A stretch of 33,192 nt of DNA, from NCBI RefSeq assembly GCF_022712195.1, contig NZ_JALAGY010000075.1:1-33192 (forward strand), in the 5' to 3' direction. Positions within the stretch are counted from its first letter, which is position 1, and every line of letters begins with the position of its first letter. Below are positions 13,415-20,622 of the stretch, piece by piece. The translations under genes and the position numbers were made by a program. This DNA is from Corynebacterium sp. GTDB lineage: Bacteria > Actinomycetota > Actinomycetes > Mycobacteriales > Mycobacteriaceae. Below the pieces are notes generated by a model. That model saw only the letters and a program-made list of their open reading frames with translations, had not been told where the DNA came from and did not search any database.

Positions 13415-14086
13415 ATGAGCGACAACTTACTGAGAATCGCCGCCGTCGACGATCACGAGTTGTCGCTGCGGGGCCTCGCCGCCCTGCTCACGGATGCCCC
13501 GGAACTGGAACTCGTGGGGATGTTCACCACCGTGAACAGCCTGTTCGATCACCTCGACGACACCCGTGGTATCGACCTGGTCATCCTCGACCTGCGCCTC
13601 GCCGACGACTCGGACCCCGAGGACAACGTCCTCAGGTTGCAGACAGTCACCACGAACATCCTCGTCCTCTCGTCCATGGAAAGCCCGTTCCTGGTACGGC
13701 GCGCACTGAAGGCCGGGGTACTGGGGGTCGTGCAGAAGTCCGAACCTCCGGACGTGGTCCTCCGGGCAGTCAGGGCGGCCGCCCTGGGCTACGCCGTGCC
13801 GTCCACGGAATGGGCGGCGGCGATCGACTCCGATCCAGGGCTCAACGGGATCAACCTGTCAGTCCGGCAACGGGAGGTGCTCGAGCTGTACGCCTCCGGT
13901 GAGCCGGCGAAACGGGTCGCCAGGTTGACCGGACTGTCCCAGGACACGGTGAACGACTACCTGGGCCGCATCCGGGTGAAGTACCAGAATGCGGGGCGTC
14001 CGGCACCGACCAAGACCGACCTCTTCCGTCGGGCCCAGGAGGACGGCTACCTCCCCGGTCCCGGCGACCCGCCCGTCTCGTCCTGA
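13415..14086 (+). CDS. NarL/LuxR-type response regulator
   Basis: 223 residues. The receiver domain (residues ~7-125) has the acidic pair Asp11/Asp12 in AVDDHE, the phospho-acceptor Asp59 in VILDLRLADD, a Ser in LVLSSMES at the switch position and the conserved Lys in VVQKSEPP. The loop after Asp59 is unusually acidic (ADDSDPEDN). The C-terminal winged/LuxR helix-turn-helix runs from about residue 149 (LSVRQREVLELYASGEPAKR) to about 205, with recognition helix near SQDTVNDYLGRI. It is the natural partner of the preceding kinase and the likely controller of the mini-peptide genes, the latter being inference from position. Confidence 0.93.
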   Translation: MSDNLLRIAAVDDHELSLRGLAALLTDAPELELVGMFTTVNSLFDHLDDTRGIDLVILDLRLADDSDPEDNVLRLQTVTTNILVLSSMESPFLVRRALKAGVLGVVQKSEPPDVVLRAVRAAALGYAVPSTEWAAAIDSDPGLNGINLSVRQREVLELYASGEPAKRVARLTGLSQDTVNDYLGRIRVKYQNAGRPAPTKTDLFRRAQEDGYLPGPGDPPVSS

Positions 14087-14107
14087 CCCACAGACGTCCC
14101 GGCGCCG

Positions 14108-14123
14108 CGGGTCATCCGACCCG
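14108..14123. terminator. Weak hairpin between convergent genes
   Basis: CGGGTC (14108-14113) pairs with GACCCG (14118-14123) around an ATCC loop. Short and without T-run, but placed between the convergent ends of the regulator and the DinB-like gene. Confidence 0.3.
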
Positions 14124-14128
14124 GGCAG

Positions 14129-14695
14129 TCACCCGAGGCCGAAGTCGGGGTCCCTCCCCACATAGGCCATCAGGCGGATCGTCGAGGAGGCGTCGGCAGG
14201 CGCCTCCCGCGGCGGGCCGAACCCTCCCCTCGCCTGCAACTGCTCCCCCAGCGACCGCAGGCCACCGAGATTACGCTCGGCGAAATCCTCATCCAGCTCC
14301 ACGTCGCGCCCCTGGGAACGCGCCAGGTCCCAGGTGTGCATGAAGACGTCGGGGATGAAGAAGCCCTTCGCGTTCGTCTCCAGTGACTGGCCCGGGATCG
14401 GACCGCGGGTGACCAGTGCCTCCGCCTTCGTCTCGTCCTCCAGGGTGGCTTGCACGATCGCCGCGAACTGCTCCCAGGCGGCGGCCGGGTCGGAGTTCTT
14501 GTCCTCCGTGAGATCCACCGTGACGCCCACATCCTCCAGGGCAGGGCCGAACCAGCTGATCAGGTGTCCGATGATGTCGCGGGCCGCCCATTCCTCGCAC
14601 GGGGTCCTCGCGTCCCAGTCGTTGTCCCTGGTCTGCCTGGTGAATCCCTCGGCGATCACGCGGAACCGCTCGGCGGTGTCTTTCGGCACGGACAT
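14129..14695 (-). CDS. DinB-like mycothiol-dependent protein, TIGR03086 family
   Basis: 188 residues. The opening (a helix, then TPCEEWAARDIIGHLISW with His44) and the later FMHTWDLARSQG are the signature of the actinobacterial TIGR03086/maleylpyruvate isomerase N-terminal family, a DinB-type four-helix bundle whose three histidine/acidic ligands hold a metal and which often uses mycothiol. Substrate unknown. A strong AGGAGG lies seven bases before the ATG. Convergent to the response regulator and followed upstream by the YdjM-like gene on the same strand; no functional link is evident. Confidence 0.85.
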   Translation of the reverse strand: MSVPKDTAERFRVIAEGFTRQTRDNDWDARTPCEEWAARDIIGHLISWFGPALEDVGVTVDLTEDKNSDPAAAWEQFAAIVQATLEDETKAEALVTRGPIPGQSLETNAKGFFIPDVFMHTWDLARSQGRDVELDEDFAERNLGGLRSLGEQLQARGGFGPPREAPADASSTIRLMAYVGRDPDFGLG

Positions 14696-14766
14696 TCTTC
14701 AACCTCCTGTTCGCTCCCGGGCGGTCTCTGTGCCCGGCGACTGCCTCCGAGGGTACCTGCGTTCCG

Positions 14767-15537
14767 TCACCCGACGATCAGACCGTGGTTCCGTCCGAAC
14801 ACGCACACGGCGACAAGCAGAGCGGTGAACAGTGCCATGACCACCGTGTCCCCGAATCCCGCGGCCCGGATCCGCAGAGGCCCGGGAAGCAGGTGCACCG
14901 CACCCCACCGGTCGCCGCCGACGGCGATGAACGGCGCGAAGAACGGTACCCCGGACCGGCTGACCGCGTCCCCCGCGCAGTGCACGACGCACCCCACCCC
15001 GACCGCGGTGGCCATCACCGACGGTGACAGCATCGCCGGCGAGTCCCTCAGCACCAGCAGGGTGAGGCCGACGGCGAGCACCACCGCCCCGGGCGACCCC
15101 CATCTCCTGACCACCGGGCGGACGAGGGAATGCAACGCCAGCAGTACCAGCGCCGCGAAGACTCCGACCGTCACCCCCCGGTCGCCGAGATCGACGGCGC
15201 ACCATGTCACCGCCGCCAGCACGACGGCGAACAGCAGGGTGTGCGTCACCGTCCGGTGCCCGCCGACGCGCCGGCCCCGGGCGCCGGTCGCCTCGGCCAG
15301 CATCGAGGACGCCCGGTTGACGAACACGGCGAGGAGACGGCTCACCGGCCCCAGGGTCCGTGCCGCCGTGCCCGAGGGGTGGTCGAGGTCCGGCAGGACC
15401 GCCGCACCCGCCGTCACTCCCGCGAGGACGACGGTCGATCCTGTATCCACCGGCACCCCGGTCGCGTACGCGGTGGCCACAGCCACCGCAGCACCCGCTG
15501 CGGCACCTGACATCGCGTGCGTCGGCCCCATGACCAT
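14767..15537 (-). CDS. YdjM-like membrane-bound metal-dependent hydrolase family protein
   Basis: 256 residues from the ATG at 15537, which has GAGGA five bases upstream; an earlier frame extension to 15612 has no such site. The N-terminus has GPTHAMSGAAAG, then LPDLDHPSG and GHRTVTHTLL, the His/Asp-rich motif set of the YdjM/DUF457 (PF04307) family, described as LexA-regulated inner-membrane proteins in E. coli. Five to seven hydrophobic segments follow. The exact reaction of the family is not known. It may share a transcript with the downstream DinB-like gene, with 71 bases between them. Confidence 0.82.
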   Translation of the reverse strand: MVMGPTHAMSGAAAGAAVAVATAYATGVPVDTGSTVVLAGVTAGAAVLPDLDHPSGTAARTLGPVSRLLAVFVNRASSMLAEATGARGRRVGGHRTVTHTLLFAVVLAAVTWCAVDLGDRGVTVGVFAALVLLALHSLVRPVVRRWGSPGAVVLAVGLTLLVLRDSPAMLSPSVMATAVGVGCVVHCAGDAVSRSGVPFFAPFIAVGGDRWGAVHLLPGPLRIRAAGFGDTVVMALFTALLVAVCVFGRNHGLIVG

Positions 15538-15669
15538 CGTCGTCCTCGCCTTTCCGCATCCCGGAACATCGTCGTCAACTCCGGTGACAGTTCTACAGGG
15601 CGCCCCGGACATGAAACGGACGGAGGTGGCACGCCCCCGTATATCACGTCGAGAACCACCGAAAACATC

Positions 15670-15700
15670 GTTTGCTAAACAAACTTTCGTGCGTTACCTT
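15670..15700 (+). promoter_or_regulatory. Promoter with overlapping palindrome before the lipoprotein gene
   Basis: TTGCTA (15672-15677), a 17-base spacer and TACCTT (15695-15700). The -35 lies inside the inverted repeat GTTTG-CTAAA-CAAAC (15670-15684), which would suit a repressor. Confidence 0.5.
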
Positions 15701-15756
15701 GCTCACAACCTGCCTCTTTTCCTATGGGAGACAGCACAACTACTCAGGAGACAACC

Positions 15757-16200
15757 TTGCGCACACACGCCAAACTCGGAGCTTTCGCTGCCGCAGCCGC
15801 CCTGTCCATCGCCTTGACCGCATGTGGTTCGGACGACGCCGACGACAACACGGAGACCACCTCCGCCACGAGCACCACGTCCGCGACCTCGACCTCGTCG
15901 TCGACGAGCTCTGCCGCGCCCGACGACAGTGACGGCGAGAACGGCAACCGGGACAACGGCGGCGAGCCTGCACCCGCCGGCGGCAACGGTGGCGGAAACG
16001 CCGGCGGCGGCGCCGGCAATGCCGGAGGCGGCACTGGCGGCGGCAACACCGGCGGGGGCGGGAATGCCGGCCCCGTTGACGAAAGCAAAGTGGATAACGG
16101 CGACAACGGCGAAGGCGACGAGAAGAAAGACGAATCGTCAAACACCGACGACCCGGAAGGAACGACCACCCCGGCGCCGGACGGCACCGACGAGGAGTGA
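15757..16200 (+). CDS. Gly/Asn-rich low-complexity lipoprotein
   Basis: 147 residues from a TTG start, chosen because AGGAG lies six bases before it and it yields a short lipoprotein signal peptide; an in-frame ATG at 15724 would add eleven polar residues. The lipobox is LTAC with Cys23. The mature part is disordered: a Thr/Ser-rich stretch, a Gly/Asn-rich stretch with repeated GGG-N and GGG-A units, and an acidic C-terminus ending TDEE. There is no catalytic domain. It is probably an envelope-anchored spacer or surface protein. Function unknown. Confidence 0.78.
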   Translation: MRTHAKLGAFAAAAALSIALTACGSDDADDNTETTSATSTTSATSTSSSTSSAAPDDSDGENGNRDNGGEPAPAGGNGGGNAGGGAGNAGGGTGGGNTGGGGNAGPVDESKVDNGDNGEGDEKKDESSNTDDPEGTTTPAPDGTDEE

Positions 16201-16258
16201 CCGAGACACCCCTGCCCTGCCCCCTCGCCACAGCCCGATGGTCAGGGACCAATAGGCC

Positions 16259-17347
16259 CTAACTGGCCACCAGTGACCTGACCCGTGCCCTCAGGTGTTC
16301 TGCATACCCGTAGATGCCCTCGAGGGACACAAGGTCGTGCGAAGTCTCATTCCTGTTCTCGTCGAACAACACGATACGAGGGATCTTACGGTCGAACAAC
16401 AACCGCGCAATCGGCTTGCGATTGTTGTCCTTGAAGAGGATCGCGCAGTAGGACTTCGCGTCCCTCATGGTGATGTCAGCTGCCGGAACATCGAAACAGC
16501 AGATGGCGCGGATGATCCCGTGCGCCTGGATCTCTTCGTCTGTGGTCACGACCCCGTCGTCTGGGGCCTGTTCTTCCTTCGTGGACGCTTCAGCGACGTC
16601 CGCCCGCGCCGGCTGAGACGGGGCTGGATCCTCAAGGTCCTGCGCCGACCGCAGGCGACGGTTCGTCTCGTCACGCAGGTACTGACTGGCAGCCGTGGAA
16701 GCGAGTCGGGTGAACAGGTCAAGATTGGCCGCGGTCATCCGCCGGGAGGTGACCCTGGCAGCGAGCAGCTTAACCCATTCACTGGAAGGCTCGCGAAGTT
16801 CAGCGGCAATGCCCTTACGAAGCTCTGAAACGTACTTCAGCTCTTCCGCACTCGCCGCGATCGTCTCCGAATCGAACCTCGTCTTCGTGCACATCTCGAG
16901 ATGGGGGAAGATCCGGGCGTCGACGGAAGACAGGTCGAGTGTCATGAACGGCTTCTCGTCCATCCGATTGACGGCGTCGAGTTGCGCGTAGAACTGGTAG
17001 ACCTCACCGTTGGTGAGGATCGCGAACTCTGTGTCGGTGACGTTGAAGTACCGAACCAGCTGAGTGGCGTGGTTGAGGTCGAGAGGCTCCCCGATCTTCT
17101 TGCATTCGATCAGGAACCGGAAGTCATCACCGGCCTTGATCGCGAAATCGACCTTCTCTCCTTTCTTCTTCCCAATGTCGGCAGTGTACTCGGGAATGAC
17201 CTCCCGGGGATCGGTGACGTCATACCCCAGTACATTGCTGATGAAGGGGATGATGAAGGCCGTCTTCGTGGCTTCCTCGGTCTCAATAATTGACTTGAGT
17301 TCATGGACCTTGGTCGCGAGCGCGCTGATCGCTTGGTCGATGCTCAT
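16259..17347 (-). CDS. Orphan type I restriction HsdR N-terminal nuclease-like protein
   Basis: 362 residues. The N-terminal ~150 residues match the HsdR N-terminal nuclease fold: a conserved AFIIPFISNVLGYDVTDP, then a PD-(D/E)xK site with Asp67 (EKVDFAI) and Glu81-Cys-Lys83 (FLIECKKIG), followed by QLVRYFNVTDTEFAILTNG. There is no helicase motor and no HsdM or HsdS gene nearby, so it is not a complete type I system. The C-terminal part (from about residue 260) has a further small domain around YCAILFKDNNRKPIARLLFD that I do not name. GC is visibly lower than in neighbouring genes, and it lies next to tRNA-Thr, both suggesting transfer. The ATG at 17347 is preceded by GAGAG. A defence role is possible but unproven. 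Confidence 0.83.
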   Translation of the reverse strand: MSIDQAISALATKVHELKSIIETEEATKTAFIIPFISNVLGYDVTDPREVIPEYTADIGKKKGEKVDFAIKAGDDFRFLIECKKIGEPLDLNHATQLVRYFNVTDTEFAILTNGEVYQFYAQLDAVNRMDEKPFMTLDLSSVDARIFPHLEMCTKTRFDSETIAASAEELKYVSELRKGIAAELREPSSEWVKLLAARVTSRRMTAANLDLFTRLASTAASQYLRDETNRRLRSAQDLEDPAPSQPARADVAEASTKEEQAPDDGVVTTDEEIQAHGIIRAICCFDVPAADITMRDAKSYCAILFKDNNRKPIARLLFDRKIPRIVLFDENRNETSHDLVSLEGIYGYAEHLRARVRSLVAS

Positions 17348-17425
17348 GGTTGACTCTCTTCTCGTAGCGGGCGAGTGCACTGGGGAGGTGGAGAGCCCTT
17401 CCCTGAGCGTGACACATTGAGAAAC

Positions 17426-17431
17426 ATAATA
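17426..17431 (-). promoter_or_regulatory. -10 element of the HsdR-like gene
   Basis: TATTAT on the minus strand, about 80 bases before the ATG. It is flanked by an inverted repeat TGACAC (17410-17415)/GTGTCA (17435-17440), which may bind a regulator. Confidence 0.4.
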
Positions 17432-17552
17432 CCCGTGTCAAAACCACATCCGCTGCCCTTTTACCGGCGCACCCCCTCCCCGGTGCCCCCGCCACTTCTT
17501 GACCGTTAACCGCCGAGGCCGCTCAACAGTGCCCCCTCCCCCACACACGACA

Positions 17553-17578
17553 AAGGCCCCGTCCTCGGACGGGGCCTT
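17553..17578 (-). terminator. Terminator after tRNA-Thr
   Basis: A perfect 12-bp stem (17553-17564 with 17567-17578) followed on the minus strand by TTTGTCG. Confidence 0.75.
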
Positions 17579-17586
17579 CGTGTCTG

Positions 17587-17659
17587 AGCCGCCTGCGAGA
17601 ATCGAACTCGCGACCTTTTCATTACGAGTGAAACGCTCTACCGACTGAGCTAAGGCGGC
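17587..17659 (-). tRNA. tRNA-Thr, anticodon CGT
   Basis: 73 nt. The acceptor stem GCCGCCT/AGGCGGC closes; the D-arm (TTAGCTCAGTCGGTAGAGC), anticodon loop CTCGTAA with CGT and the T-arm with GTTCGATTC are all canonical. It reads ACG threonine codons. CCA is not encoded. It lies 100 bases after holB on the same strand. Confidence 0.96.
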
Positions 17660-17759
17660 GCACCAGCACCATTCACGATGGCGCTGCATACGACGGGTAA
17701 TCCTAGCGGACGGCACAACCCTCCACAAAAAGGGCCCCACGATCCGCTCCCGTCGCAGG

Positions 17760-18989
17760 TCACACCTGGCCGCAACACTCCCTGAGCCGTCCGACCATGG
17801 CGGAGAGAGCGACCTCGGGCTTCACGTTGTAGGTGAGGGTCTCCCGGCAGGCGGACACCGCGTCGATGCACTGCACCAGGTTCTCCGGGGCATTGCGCCG
17901 GGCCAGTTCCCTGGAGACCTTCGCCTGGTCCGGGTGCAGGAAGCCACCGACCGGCTCGTCCCCCTCGACCGCTCCGGCGGCGATCATCATCGCGTCGCGG
18001 TACAGCCCGGCGATGTCGATGAGCGCCAGGTCCAGTGAGTCGCGCAGCATGCGCGTCCTCCTGTTCTTCTGCTCCTTCTCCAGCTCCTTGATCTGCCCCG
18101 CCGAACCCGACTGCGCCTTGGCCACCCCGCGTCCCTTGGCCCCCATCCCCAGGGAACTCCTCAGGTCGGCGAGTTCCTTCTCCTCACGCTCCGCGACGGT
18201 GGCGGTGGCCTCTTCCGTCGCCGAGGACACCAGGTCGGTGACGAAACGGTACGACTCCCCCGGCTCGTACACCAGACCGGGCAGCTTCAACGCGCTCGCC
18301 CGCTTCGCCCGCGCCTTCTCCTCCGACGCCAGGTGGCGGGCACGGCCGATGTGCCCGCCGGCGACCTCAGCCGCCCAGGACGCCTGCTCCGGAGACAGGC
18401 CGAGCCGGTCGTCGGCCATGAGAACGGCCTCGACCTCCTCACGCGAAGGGGTCGGGACGTAGAGGTGGCGGCACCGCGACCGGAGGGTCACCGCGATGTC
18501 CTCCGGGTCCGTGCTCGGGGCGCAGAGGATGAACACGGTGCGCTCCGGCGGCTCCTCGATGCTCTTCAGCAGGGCGTTGGCGCTGCTGTCGTTGAAACGG
18601 TCCGCGTCCTCGAACACCACGATCCGCCAGGGCGCCACCGTCGGCATCGCCGCCGCGGTCTTGATCACCTCCCGCGCCTCGGACACCTGGATCACCACCC
18701 CGTCGGTGTGCACCCAGGTGATGTCCGGGTGCGACCCCGCCGCCGCTGACCGGCAGCCCCCGCACCGTCCGCACCCAGGCACGTCCGGGTCCTCGCACAC
18801 CAGCGCCGTGGCGAACGCCTTCGCCGCGACGGACCGCCCGGAGCCGGGAGGGCCGGTGAACAGCCAGGAATGGGTCATCGCCGAGGACTGCCCTCCCCCA
18901 CGCGCCGCGTCCACCGCGGCGATCAGCGGGACGGTCACGTGCGGGCTGAGCACGGCGGCGGTGAACACGGACTCACGGGGGGAACTCAC
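17760..18989 (-). CDS. holB: DNA polymerase III delta-prime subunit
   Basis: 409 residues. Clamp-loader subunit with an AAA+ fold. It shows a Walker-A-like GPPGSGRS in which the lysine is arginine, as expected for the non-hydrolysing delta-prime; a four-cysteine zinc module (C-x8-C-x2-C-x2-C near residue 65-79); IEEPPERTVFIL; and the sensor sequence LRSRCRHLYVPTPS. The middle carries a charged linker (KELEKEQKNRRTR). Start GTG 18989 has no Shine-Dalgarno sequence, but TAGACT lies eight bases upstream, suggesting a leaderless mRNA. It is divergent from the adenylate cyclase, as in M. tuberculosis Rv3644c/Rv3645. Confidence 0.93.
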   Translation of the reverse strand: MSSPRESVFTAAVLSPHVTVPLIAAVDAARGGGQSSAMTHSWLFTGPPGSGRSVAAKAFATALVCEDPDVPGCGRCGGCRSAAAGSHPDITWVHTDGVVIQVSEAREVIKTAAAMPTVAPWRIVVFEDADRFNDSSANALLKSIEEPPERTVFILCAPSTDPEDIAVTLRSRCRHLYVPTPSREEVEAVLMADDRLGLSPEQASWAAEVAGGHIGRARHLASEEKARAKRASALKLPGLVYEPGESYRFVTDLVSSATEEATATVAEREEKELADLRSSLGMGAKGRGVAKAQSGSAGQIKELEKEQKNRRTRMLRDSLDLALIDIAGLYRDAMMIAAGAVEGDEPVGGFLHPDQAKVSRELARRNAPENLVQCIDAVSACRETLTYNVKPEVALSAMVGRLRECCGQV

Positions 18990-18997
18990 GGGAGACC

Positions 18998-19003
18998 AGT
19001 CTA
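18998..19003 (-). promoter_or_regulatory. -10 of leaderless holB
   Basis: TAGACT on the minus strand, eight bases from the GTG start. Confidence 0.45.
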
Positions 19004-19082
19004 GTCCCCGTGTCCAACCCCCGTCCGTGCACGACAGGGACGAGAGGGACGACTACGGGGGACAAGCAGGCTCAGGCTCCGA

Positions 19083-19088
19083 TAGTCT
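19083..19088 (+). promoter_or_regulatory. -10 of leaderless adenylate cyclase
   Basis: TAGTCT, seven bases before the ATG at 19096. The holB and cyclase promoters face away from each other in a 106-base intergenic region. Confidence 0.5.
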
Positions 19089-19095
19089 GGACCCC

Positions 19096-20622
19096 ATGCA
19101 GAGACTGGGGCAGTACATCGTGTGGGCGTGGGGCACCACCTGGCCGCTGTACGCCCTGTCCGTGTTCCTCGTCAACGTGGTCGGCTCGCTCGCCGTGGCC
19201 TCGTTCCTGCGCTTCCTCGTGCCGCTCGGCGGCGCCGCGGAGCTGACGTCGGTGAACACGATGACCGCGACGCTCTACGCCGTCTACTTCATCGTCGCCC
19301 TGGTCACCGGGATCAGTGCCACACTCTTCTTCTTCGCCCCGGTGCTCAGGTGGCAACGCAACCCGGACCCCGTCGACCCGGTGATGATCCGTCGCCTGGT
19401 GCTGCGCATCCCCGCGCTCCAGGCTCTCCTCGGCGCGGTGCTGTGGGGGGTCGGCGTGGTCATCTTCACCGTCGTCGCCTCCCAGGTCTCCGCCCGGTGG
19501 GCCTTGTCGGTGGCGGTGACCGCCGTGCTCGGCGGGGCGATGGTCGTGCTGATGACCTTCATGGTCGCCGAGCGCCTTGTGCGTCCCGTCGCCGCGAAGG
19601 CACTGAACCGTACCGGCGCACCCCAGGAACGAATCTCCCCGCTGTCACTGCAGATCACCGGGGTCTGGATCCTCACCTCCGCCGTCCCGGTCATCGGTGT
19701 GGTGCTGATGGTCGTCGCCCAGGCCACGGCCTTCTTCACCGGCGACGCCAGCGAGATCCTGCCCGGCGTCCTCGCCCTCAGCCTCACCGCCCTGTTCACG
19801 GGATTCTCCGGGACCCGGCTGATCACCATGACCGTGGTCGACCCCATCCGCGAACTGCAGTACGCCATGAACCGGGTGCGTCGCGGCGACTCGCACGCCC
19901 AGGTGCGGATCTACGACGCCACCGAGATCGGCGTCCTGCAGGCCGGCTTCAACGAGATGATGCAGGGCCTGCGCGAGCGCGAACAGGTCCGCACCCTGTT
20001 CGGTCGCTACGTCGGGACGGAGGTCGCCCGCCGCGCCATCGAGGAGAAGCCGGAGCTCGGCGGCGCGAACCGGTTCGTCGGCGTGCTCTTCGTGGACGTC
20101 ATCGGGTCCACCGGTTTCGCCGTGTCGTCCTCGCCCCAGCACGTGGTCCAGGCGTTGAACAGCTTCTTCGACAAGGTCGTCGAGGTCGTCCACCGGAACA
20201 AGGGCATCATCAACAAGTTCGAGGGCGACGCCGCTCTGGCGGTCTTCGGCGCCCCGATCCCGCTGGACGACATGGCCGGGCACACGCTCGCCGCCGCCCG
20301 CGAACTCAACCAGGAACTCGCCGACCACGAGCTCGCCGCCGGCATCGGAGCCGCCGTGGGCGAGGTCGTCGCCGGGCACATCGGTGCCAGCGACCGTTTC
20401 GAGTACACCGTCATCGGCGACGCGGTGAACGCCGCCGCCCGGCTCACCGAGCTGGCGAAGGACACCCCGGGACGCGTCCTCACCAACGCGGCCACACTAC
20501 GCAAGGCCAACGAGGCCGAACAGGCGCGCTGGACGCTGATGAAGTCCGTGGAACTTCGCGGACGCCGGGAGATGACCCAGCTGGCCCGCCCGATCCGCTC
20601 CACGCTGGCCGAACGGGGCTAG
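19096..20622 (+). CDS. cyaB: Membrane class III adenylate cyclase
   Basis: 508 residues making cAMP, the ligand of the corynebacterial regulator GlxR. The N-terminal half has six transmembrane helices, followed by a HAMP linker (VVDPIRELQYAMNRVRRGD, about 250-305) and the C-terminal catalytic domain: FVDVIGSTGF with metal-binding Asp334, FEGDAALAVFG with Asp378, and GEVVAGHIGASDRFEYTVIGDAVNAAARL containing the transition-state and adenine-recognition residues. Domain order matches CyaB of corynebacteria and Rv3645. The upstream frame is open to 18496 but is the antisense of holB, so I start at ATG 19096, supported by the leaderless promoter. The stop overlaps the convergent mntH stop by four bases. 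Confidence 0.92.
   Translation: MQRLGQYIVWAWGTTWPLYALSVFLVNVVGSLAVASFLRFLVPLGGAAELTSVNTMTATLYAVYFIVALVTGISATLFFFAPVLRWQRNPDPVDPVMIRRLVLRIPALQALLGAVLWGVGVVIFTVVASQVSARWALSVAVTAVLGGAMVVLMTFMVAERLVRPVAAKALNRTGAPQERISPLSLQITGVWILTSAVPVIGVVLMVVAQATAFFTGDASEILPGVLALSLTALFTGFSGTRLITMTVVDPIRELQYAMNRVRRGDSHAQVRIYDATEIGVLQAGFNEMMQGLREREQVRTLFGRYVGTEVARRAIEEKPELGGANRFVGVLFVDVIGSTGFAVSSSPQHVVQALNSFFDKVVEVVHRNKGIINKFEGDAALAVFGAPIPLDDMAGHTLAAARELNQELADHELAAGIGAAVGEVVAGHIGASDRFEYTVIGDAVNAAARLTELAKDTPGRVLTNAATLRKANEAEQARWTLMKSVELRGRREMTQLARPIRSTLAERG

Noticed and set aside
16259..17347. Complete type I restriction-modification system
   Set aside because: No HsdM, HsdS or helicase domain is present; only the HsdR N-terminal nuclease part is.
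17587..17659. Integrated element attached at tRNA-Thr
   Set aside because: No integrase and no second copy of the tRNA 3' end was seen in the window; only the low-GC HsdR-like gene hints at it.
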